NCBI GenBank assembly: GCA_003560095.1
Contig: PWJI01000049.1
Location: 1 to 32,650 of the forward strand
DNA: 32,650 nucleotides
Source: Candidatus Nealsoniibacteriota bacterium
Lineage (GTDB): Bacteria > Patescibacteriota > Minisyncoccia > Minisyncoccales > PWPS01
Direction of reading: 5' to 3'
Every line of letters begins with the position of its first letter. Positions within the stretch are counted from its first letter, which is position 1. Shown one piece after another: positions 26,768 through 32,650 of this stretch. The notes beneath the pieces are model-generated. The model did not search any database. It saw nothing but the letters and a program-made list of their open reading frames with translations, and was not told the origin of the DNA. The position numbers were made by a program, and so were the translations under genes.

Positions 26768-26827
26768 GTCGGAGGTTCAACCTCCGAAAATGCTCCCCCA
26801 ACAATCGGAGGTTCAACCTCCGATTGT
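26768..26827. repeat. Pair of extragenic palindromes TCGGAGGTTCAACCTCCGA
   Basis: 26768-26786; second copy with 12-bp stem (26799-26827); tandem CCGATTGTTAT x2 at 26819-26840. Confidence 0.85.
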
Positions 26828-26848
26828 TATCCGATTGTTATTTAAAAC

Positions 26849-26879
26849 AAAAAAGCCACTCTCTTTGCGAATGGCTTTT
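26849..26879. terminator. Intrinsic terminator hairpin
   Basis: AAAAAGCCA ... TGGCTTTTT; serves the minus-strand operon. Confidence 0.75.
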
Positions 26880-26924
26880 TATTATTTTACTTGGCAAATC
26901 TTTTTTATTTTTTTATTATTTTTA

Positions 26925-27149
26925 TTACGAAATCTCTCTTTTTATTTCTTTAACTATCAGCTCTATTTCTTCAATGATTTTTAGAAGTGATTCTTTTTCT
27001 TCTTTGCTAAAAGAAAGGTCTTCTTTTTTCGCCTCTCCCGCTAAAGAAAGATTTCTTTGAGCTCCCTTTATATAATACAAAGAGTCATATATTTTTACTA
27101 AAAACTCTCTATATTTGCTCCTTACTTCTTCTCTTGCCCCTTCTTTCAT
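26925..27149 (-). CDS. Small helical hypothetical protein
   Basis: ATGA overlap with the preceding gene; SD GAGGAAG. Confidence 0.65.
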   Translation of the reverse strand: MKEGAREEVRSKYREFLVKIYDSLYYIKGAQRNLSLAGEAKKEDLSFSKEEKESLLKIIEEIELIVKEIKREIS

Positions 27150-27448
27150 TTCTTCCTCACAGCCTTTCTTTCTTTTTTTAGAGAAAGATTATCACAATCC
27201 CCGCTTAAGATAGCTCTTTTAAAGGATTCAAGATTTTTTATTTGCCTATCTATGCTACTTGAAATCCTTACTTTCTCTTTGTTTTCCACCTCTCTTAAAG
27301 CATCTCTTATCTCTTTTTCTCCTTTTTCTTCTTGAGCTTCAATAAAAGCGCTTCTTAAGTCTTTAAAGCAAGTAGCCACTACGTAAATAAAGTTATCGCT
27401 TACAGTATAAAGAAATTTTTGCACTTCTTTCTCTTTCTGCTTTTCCAT
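27146..27448 (-). CDS. Small helical hypothetical protein
   Basis: Start revised to MEKQKEKEVQ (or GTG 27457), after SD AGAGGGGCG; the longer call overlaps the upstream gene. Confidence 0.6.
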   Translation of the reverse strand: MEKQKEKEVQKFLYTVSDNFIYVVATCFKDLRSAFIEAQEEKGEKEIRDALREVENKEKVRISSSIDRQIKNLESFKRAILSGDCDNLSLKKERKAVRKK

Positions 27449-27482
27449 ATTTCTCACCGCCCCTCTTTTAGGATTTTTATAC

Positions 27483-27917
27483 TTAGGCCCGATTATCTTC
27501 CCGAAGCTCTTTTTGAACGCTATTAAGAGATGTTTTTTTGTATCTTTTTGCGGCAAATTCAATGTATTTTTTCATTTTTATTGTTCTATTTTCCAGTCTT
27601 TCCATATTTTCTTCTTTTGCAATTTCTATTACTTTATCCATTTTTACTTCTATAAGACATCTATTTATAATCCACATCCCTCTCCAAGCGTGTTCCATTC
27701 CGGGGGTTCCCCAATCATTCTCTTTTTTACCGAGAAATTTTACAATCTCGTCTAAGACAATAAGGCACTTTCCCTCTGCCTCCATTTTTGCCCTCTTGCT
27801 TTTATCTCCTTTAAGCAAAAAAGTATTTAAAACAATGAGGCAAATTTTTATCATCTCTACAAATTCTTTATAAAGAATCCCTCTCCTCTCTTTCATTTTT
27901 TCCATTTCAAAGCTCAT
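27483..27917 (-). CDS. Hypothetical helical protein, first gene of a three-gene unit
   Basis: SD AAGGGAGG, ATG start; Trp/Cys-bearing core DWGTPGMEHAWRGMWIINRCLIE. Confidence 0.65.
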   Translation of the reverse strand: MSFEMEKMKERRGILYKEFVEMIKICLIVLNTFLLKGDKSKRAKMEAEGKCLIVLDEIVKFLGKKENDWGTPGMEHAWRGMWIINRCLIEVKMDKVIEIAKEENMERLENRTIKMKKYIEFAAKRYKKTSLNSVQKELREDNRA

Positions 27918-27932
27918 TAAAAATCCTCCCTT

Positions 27933-27971
27933 TTAAAAAGATTTTGTCCAAGAAAAATTTTCAAAGATCAA
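27933..27971 (-). CDS. Putative 12-aa leader peptide MIFENFSWTKSF
   Basis: TTG with GGAGG SD; stop 15 nt before the next ATG; -10-like TATGCT at 27995-28000. Confidence 0.35.
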   Translation of the reverse strand: MIFENFSWTKSF

Positions 27972-28043
27972 CTTCCTCCCCTCCTTTTTTTAATAGCATA
28001 CCATATTTTTAAAAAAAATAAAGAGCTTGCACCTTCTTGTTTT

Positions 28044-28090
28044 AATAGGAAATGATAGGACAAATGAGCACAAATTTCCTATTTCCTATT
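28044..28090. promoter_or_regulatory. Imperfect inverted repeat at the promoter (candidate operator)
   Basis: AATAGGAAAtgaTAGGA ... TCCTATTTCCTATT, touching the -35 at 28089. Confidence 0.5.
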
Positions 28091-28116
28091 GAAAATGAAA
28101 ATATTTATTGTATAAT
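28089..28116 (+). promoter_or_regulatory. Promoter TTGAAA-N16-TATAAT
   Basis: -35 28089-28094, -10 28111-28116. Confidence 0.7.
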
Positions 28117-28145
28117 ATAAGCAAACAGAAGGGAGGTGTGTTCTT

Positions 28146-28667
28146 TTGAATTATAGTCCAAATGGACCGTATATTTTTACAAACCCCAAAAGTAGAAATT
28201 ACGGTTCTTCTGTCGAGCAACTCTTCATAAGTCCCGGAAGAAAGAGGAATAATTTACTCTTTATGAAGAGTAAAATGGAAGAAAAAAAAGAAAGAGAAAT
28301 GAATGCACTGGATAAACATATCCAGTGGATATTTGAAAGAGGTGAAAATAGAAAAACTAAGACACTTTGTCCCCACTGTAAGGCAAAGAAAGTCAAATAC
28401 TTCTCCGTGAGGTATACTCGCTTAGGGTATTCCGGAAAAAAGAGCGATATCGGTTGTTCTTTAGGAATACCTTACAGTGCGTGTGAAGACTGCCTCAATA
28501 AAATAAAGGGAGAAAAAACAGAAATATTCCCCTTTAAGTTTTCGGTCATAGATGGTTTTCCAACGGTCTATGATCAAAAAAAAGCGATAGAGCTTTTTTT
28601 ATGGGCCTTTAACTTGAAGCGCCCCCTTAAAAAAGAAACTATTTTTCAATTCTTTTTTGAGGAATAA
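28146..28667 (+). CDS. Hypothetical zinc-ribbon-like protein
   Basis: TTG start, GGGAGG SD; CPHC ... CEDC pair. Confidence 0.7.
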   Translation: MNYSPNGPYIFTNPKSRNYGSSVEQLFISPGRKRNNLLFMKSKMEEKKEREMNALDKHIQWIFERGENRKTKTLCPHCKAKKVKYFSVRYTRLGYSGKKSDIGCSLGIPYSACEDCLNKIKGEKTEIFPFKFSVIDGFPTVYDQKKAIELFLWAFNLKRPLKKETIFQFFFEE

Positions 28668-28697
28668 ATAAAAGGGCAAATTACTGCCCCAAAATAC

Positions 28698-28728
28698 AAA
28701 GCACTTGGTTTTTTAAAACAGGTGCTTT
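28698..28728 (+). terminator. Intrinsic terminator
   Basis: AAAGCACTTGGTTTTTTAAAACAGGTGCTTTTTTC. Confidence 0.7.
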
Positions 28729-28733
28729 TTTCT

Positions 28734-30203
28734 TTATTTATGATTTATTGCTTCTTTAATATGAGATTCTCTTATGCTTATTTTCCCTTCAAGATCGGCA
28801 ATAGTCCTTGCCACCTTTATTATTTTAAGATAATCATTTCTTGAAGATTCTTTTTTTAAGGTCTCTTTTGCTTTCTTTTCTAGAAAAGCATATTTTTTTA
28901 TTTCCTCTTTTTTCATTTCCGAGTTAGTAAATATATTTTCTTCCTTAAATCGTTTGCTTTGCATATCTCTGGCTCTTTTTACTCTTTCTTTCATTTCTTT
29001 TAGTATCTCTTCTACCTCCTCCTTTCTTAAAGAAGAAATTTCTTCTTTTTTTGAAAAATCAACACTCATGTCAGCTTTATCTGTAACAAAATCTTTAATT
29101 TTTTTGTTATAAGCTTTTAAGCTCTCTTTGGAACAAGTACAGTTTTCTTTCCTGCAAAGGCAAGAAGATACAGCAAAAACAAGCAAGTTTTTTGCCGGAT
29201 AAACAACTCTTTTTTTACCCGAAAAAACAATCACATAACCGTCTTTTGACGGCTTTCGTAATCTTCTAAGTAAAGACTTTGGAATCCTTTCCGCTCTATC
29301 TAAAAAAAGTATTCCTTTGTGTGAAAGAGTGACTTCTCCTGGTTTGGGGAAAACACCTCCCCCAATAAGTCTTTCAAGGGTAATGTCGGGCTTTACAAGC
29401 CGAAGAGGTCTTTTTTTAACTAACCCTTCCTCGGCATAGGTATTTCCAAAAACAGAATGTATTTTGGTAACCTCCAAAGACTCCCTGTGGTCTAATAAGG
29501 GAAACATACAAGAAAGCGCACGAGCGAAATTAATTTTTTTGGCTCTAATTCCGCTTAGTAAAACTACGTTATGATTTCCTCCCGCGGCAATTTCTACTGC
29601 TCTTTTAATGTTTTCTTTTTTGATTATTTCTTTAATGTCGGGATTATAAGAAAAGATTTCACTTTTCTCCTTATATTTCGCTCTTTTTATTTTCTTTTCT
29701 TTTTTTAAAAAAGATACTATTTCTTTTAGGTTTTCTGTAGGATAAATATTTATATCTTTTACCGCTGATGCCTCATAAGCGCAACTGGCGGGCAGAAATA
29801 TTCTTTTAAATCCTTTTTTTCTGGCAAAAAGAGTGAAAAGAAGAGAACCTTTAATGTGCTCTAAAGATCCATCAGAAGAAAGTTTTCCGCAAAAAATACT
29901 TTTTGGAGGTATATTAAATTTCTCCTTAAAAGAAAGAATACCAAGAGCAACGGGAAGATCGTATATAGATGCTTCTTTTGGCATATTTACCGGACTAATC
30001 TTAACTATAACCCTCAAAGAAGAAAAGTCTTTTTTAAGAGATTTTAGTGCCCCCCAAACTCTCTCTTCCAATTCTTTTTTTTCTTCCCCAAAAAGACCAA
30101 CAACCCTAAAAGAAGAAAAACTGCTTTCTTTTACGCTCATTTGAACCTCAACTTTTTTCCCCTCTAGTCCGAAAGCGCTTGCCGATGTTATTTTAATAAT
30201 CAT
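28734..30203 (-). CDS. ComM/YifB-type Mg-chelatase-like AAA+ protein with degenerate catalytic motifs
   Basis: N-terminal ChlI-like domain; IGGGVFPKPGEVTLSHKGILFLDRAERIPKSLLRRLRKP; CLCRKENCTCS; C-terminal IIKVARTIADLEGKISIRESHIKEAI. Confidence 0.85.
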   Translation of the reverse strand: MIIKITSASAFGLEGKKVEVQMSVKESSFSSFRVVGLFGEEKKELEERVWGALKSLKKDFSSLRVIVKISPVNMPKEASIYDLPVALGILSFKEKFNIPPKSIFCGKLSSDGSLEHIKGSLLFTLFARKKGFKRIFLPASCAYEASAVKDINIYPTENLKEIVSFLKKEKKIKRAKYKEKSEIFSYNPDIKEIIKKENIKRAVEIAAGGNHNVVLLSGIRAKKINFARALSCMFPLLDHRESLEVTKIHSVFGNTYAEEGLVKKRPLRLVKPDITLERLIGGGVFPKPGEVTLSHKGILFLDRAERIPKSLLRRLRKPSKDGYVIVFSGKKRVVYPAKNLLVFAVSSCLCRKENCTCSKESLKAYNKKIKDFVTDKADMSVDFSKKEEISSLRKEEVEEILKEMKERVKRARDMQSKRFKEENIFTNSEMKKEEIKKYAFLEKKAKETLKKESSRNDYLKIIKVARTIADLEGKISIRESHIKEAINHK

Positions 30204-30235
30204 TTTGAAAGCAAAAATTAAAGTATTGCAAAAAA

Positions 30236-30679
30236 CTACTCCCCTATTAACTGAAAATGAATTTCTCTTTCTCTTGCTCTGTCAAGCTCCACAAACATAA
30301 GACTTTGCCAGGTTCCAAGATTAATTTCTTTATTTTCAACATTCAAGGTTATACTGGAAGGCAAGTAAAGAGCCTTGCAGTGAGAGTGCCCGTTATCACA
30401 CTCCCCTTCGCACATATTAACTGTTCTTGTTGAAAAATCATCATGATTATAGTTTTCGTTTGCCGGAGCAAGACGCTCCAGATTTTTTTTCATATCTTTT
30501 AAGAGAAGTGGTTCGTTTTCGTTTAAAAAAACGGTTGCCGTTGTGTGCTTGGTTTGAATGTTTAAAAGTCCGTTTCTTATTTGTGATTGCTCTACAAAAT
30601 CCTTAACTTCTTTTGTGATGTCAATAAACTGTAAAGTTTCTTCACTTTTTATTTTTAATGTTTTGCTTTTACTTTTCAT
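30236..30679 (-). CDS. yjbQ: YjbQ/UPF0047 family protein
   Basis: TKHTTATVFLNENEPLLLKDM ... NGHSHCKALYLPSSITL ... LGTWQSLMFVELDRARER. Confidence 0.93.
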   Translation of the reverse strand: MKSKSKTLKIKSEETLQFIDITKEVKDFVEQSQIRNGLLNIQTKHTTATVFLNENEPLLLKDMKKNLERLAPANENYNHDDFSTRTVNMCEGECDNGHSHCKALYLPSSITLNVENKEINLGTWQSLMFVELDRAREREIHFQLIGE

Positions 30680-30805
30680 TTTTTTAAGATTTTTAACTCT
30701 TTTTCTTATTTTACGGCTCTTTGTTTTTTAAACGTAACAAAACACCTTTTTAAAGTAAAATGCCTATAAAAGAGATTTTAAGCGCTAATAAGAGGATTTA
30801 AAAGC

Positions 30806-32650
30806 CTATCTGCACCCTTGTGTCGCCGATTCGCAACGCGTTCCCTCCTTGGGAGAAGAGCTTTCCGTTACACAATAAAAACCTGCTTCTTTTTCGTTTT
30901 CACCGCTTTCTTCTTGTTCTTTAAGCATTTCAATAGAGGCACAATAATTTTCATCTTCAAAATAAATATCCACTGCTTGCATCTCTTTGTACATTAAAAT
31001 TTCCGGCTCCTCTTTTGTGCCTTCATAACTTCCTTCATCCTCATAATTTAACGCAGCAAGATACTCAATTTCTTTAATTAATTGCAGTCTCTCCTCATTA
31101 GAGGCTATCTCAAAAATAAAATCAAGATAATAAGCCATAAACTCTTCAAACAATTCTTGCAGTGTTAAAAATTCTCCCGGTCTTTCAATGTTAAAGTCTT
31201 TATTAAAATCTTTAAATTCTAAGATTATATCAAAATCAACATCAATGCCGTCAAACATTTCTTCTCTTTTGTGTTCTTCGAGGTGCTCCCTGCTGGAAAA
31301 CTCTATTTTTAAAATATGGTCTTCGTTGGCCCATATATTAATATTGGAAAAAACATCCCCTTCCTGCGTTTCTTCTCTTGTCACTATAAGATCTTCTTTT
31401 ACTTGACTTATTTCTTGATAAAAAATTTCTGCCTCAGGCATGTTCTCAAGTTTTCCCAGTGCAAAAATAAGATTGTCTAAAAAAGGTTTTTCTTTGAGAG
31501 CAACTTTATATCTGGTTGCCGAAACTCCATCTACTTGATCATCTCTATACTCCAAAACCTCAATGGCATCTTCGGTAAACATTTCTCCCAGCGAAATTTC
31601 TTCATTAAATGGCGTTTCAAAAAAATCCATGTATTTATCAACATCCACACTTCCTCCTTCAAGTCCGTAAAAATCAAAAAAATCTTCTTCAAAGTCTTCG
31701 CTTATCAAAACATATCTTCCTGTAAAAATTTCTTTTAGATTGTCAATCATATTATTAAAATTATCTTCAAATAACTCTGCCTCCTCTTCTCCTGCTTGTT
31801 CTAGAAAATAAAAGAAATCTTCTTCTATGGAGGGAATACGAAAATCAATATCTTCAATTTTCAAATAAAAATCACCTTCTTTGTAAACCGAAGAAAGATT
31901 TGCTCCCAAAAACATTCCTCCCCAGTTATCTTCTAGCCTAAAATCAAAGCCACCGGAAGAAGAAAAAGAATTGTTTATTTTATCAATTTTTGTGTCTAAA
32001 TTTAAAGTATATTCAAATTCATCACCCCCCTCTTCTGCATTTAAAAAGATTTCATAACTCACATTAAAAGAATTAAGGTTTTCCATATTATTTACTTTCT
32101 CTACGAGCCTCTCCTCTAAAGATGCTGTTTCTCTAAAAAACAAAAACCAAGCAAAGAAAGAAACAAGTAAAAGGGCTAAAACCCCTCCTAGAATCAAAAA
32201 TTTTATATCAAGAGGAGATTTCTTTTTTTCTTCTCCAATGTTACCTTCCGGACTCATTATTGCTCCATCTACACTTATTTCTTTTCCTACGTCTTGCACT
32301 CGCTCCCCTTCTTTTTGAACACCTGTATCAAAGACGGGTTTTTCTTCTTCGGGTTCTTTTTGAGACTTATCAAAAGAAGAAAAAGCCTCATCTATTTGAG
32401 AGCCTTCCCATCCGGCAGACATAAGTGCGTTTTTGATATCTTCTTTAGAGTATCCGTTTGCCAAGTTTTCTTTTATATAACTTGATATTTCATTGGAAAC
32501 TTCACCATCTTGATTAGAAGAACTTTGACTTTCATTGGAGCTTCCCCCTTCTAAAGAAGAAAAAGCCTCATCTATTTGAGAGCTTTCCCATCCGGCAGAC
32601 ATAAGTGCGTTTTTGATATCTTCTTTAGAGTATCCGTTTGCCAAGTTTTC
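30806..32650 (-). CDS. Membrane protein with tandem GYSKEDIKNALMSAGW helical repeats, one TM and a large extracellular domain (5' end off window)
   Basis: Frame stays open to 32650, reading ENLANGYS upstream of the called start; TM FLILGGVLALLLVSFFAWFLFF. Confidence 0.85.
   Translation of the reverse strand, partial: ENLANGYSKEDIKNALMSAGWESSQIDEAFSSLEGGSSNESQSSSNQDGEVSNEISSYIKENLANGYSKEDIKNALMSAGWEGSQIDEAFSSFDKSQKEPEEEKPVFDTGVQKEGERVQDVGKEISVDGAIMSPEGNIGEEKKKSPLDIKFLILGGVLALLLVSFFAWFLFFRETASLEERLVEKVNNMENLNSFNVSYEIFLNAEEGGDEFEYTLNLDTKIDKINNSFSSSGGFDFRLEDNWGGMFLGANLSSVYKEGDFYLKIEDIDFRIPSIEEDFFYFLEQAGEEEAELFEDNFNNMIDNLKEIFTGRYVLISEDFEEDFFDFYGLEGGSVDVDKYMDFFETPFNEEISLGEMFTEDAIEVLEYRDDQVDGVSATRYKVALKEKPFLDNLIFALGKLENMPEAEIFYQEISQVKEDLIVTREETQEGDVFSNINIWANEDHILKIEFSSREHLEEHKREEMFDGIDVDFDIILEFKDFNKDFNIERPGEFLTLQELFEEFMAYYLDFIFEIASNEERLQLIKEIEYLAALNYEDEGSYEGTKEEPEILMYKEMQAVDIYFEDENYCASIEMLKEQEESGENEKEAGFYCVTESSSPKEGTRCESATQGCR
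32373..32650. repeat. 98-bp direct repeat, 180-bp period (32373-32470 and 32553-32650)
   Basis: One mismatch seen (C 32404 vs T 32584); second copy is truncated by the window end. Confidence 0.9.

Noticed and set aside
26768-26827. Possible minimal CRISPR (two identical palindromic repeats separated by ~20 nt)
   Set aside because: Only two units, spacer too short, perfect palindromes and no cas genes; fits extragenic palindromes better.
26718-27060. Overlapping plus-strand ORFs of 88 and 104 aa containing SEVQPP/RRFNLR repeats
   Set aside because: The peptide repeats simply translate the DNA palindromes, and the ORFs run through a terminator and antisense to the 26925-27149 gene.
27449-27562. 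N-terminal extension of the 138-aa ORF
   Set aside because: Overlaps the 27483-27917 gene out of frame; a better SD precedes the internal start near 27448-27457.

Overview
AT-rich, almost fully coding 32.65-kb bacterial window. Gene style suggests a Patescibacteria/CPR (Parcubacteria-like) chromosome: many small envelope proteins carry PG_binding_1 domains with the 'GPGSPGxETxYFGPxTxxAVxxFQxKY' signature. This taxonomic call is inference. I saw no tRNA, rRNA, CRISPR array or transposase. Main content: (i) a minus-strand cell-surface/glycan block (flippase-like UPF0104, HEXXH protease with a PG-binding tail, DUF218/YdcF, polyprenyl-P sugar transferase, transglutaminase-like protein, RNHCP, PHP, SIS phosphosugar isomerase, GT4) and a plus-strand O-antigen-ligase/TPR protein; (ii) a surface-protein block (three large PG-binding proteins, FAD oxidoreductase, giant subtilase, two ultra-acidic single-TM proteins); (iii) small orphan genes, each with its own promoter, strong Shine-Dalgarno and often a TTG/GTG start and terminator; (iv) a ComM/YifB-family protein, YjbQ, and a partial TM protein with a nearly perfect DNA duplication. 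Most interesting leads: the ComM homologue has lost Walker A, Walker B, sensor-1 and Arg-finger residues; the transglutaminase lacks its catalytic Cys; a structured leader RNA precedes the 671-aa surface protein; two likely small structured RNAs lie in the first 400 bp; twin GGAGGTTCAACCTCC palindromes sit between a terminator and a promoter; an unannotated 36-aa membrane microprotein has a near-consensus promoter and SD; and two translation-initiation classes appear to segregate with gene type.
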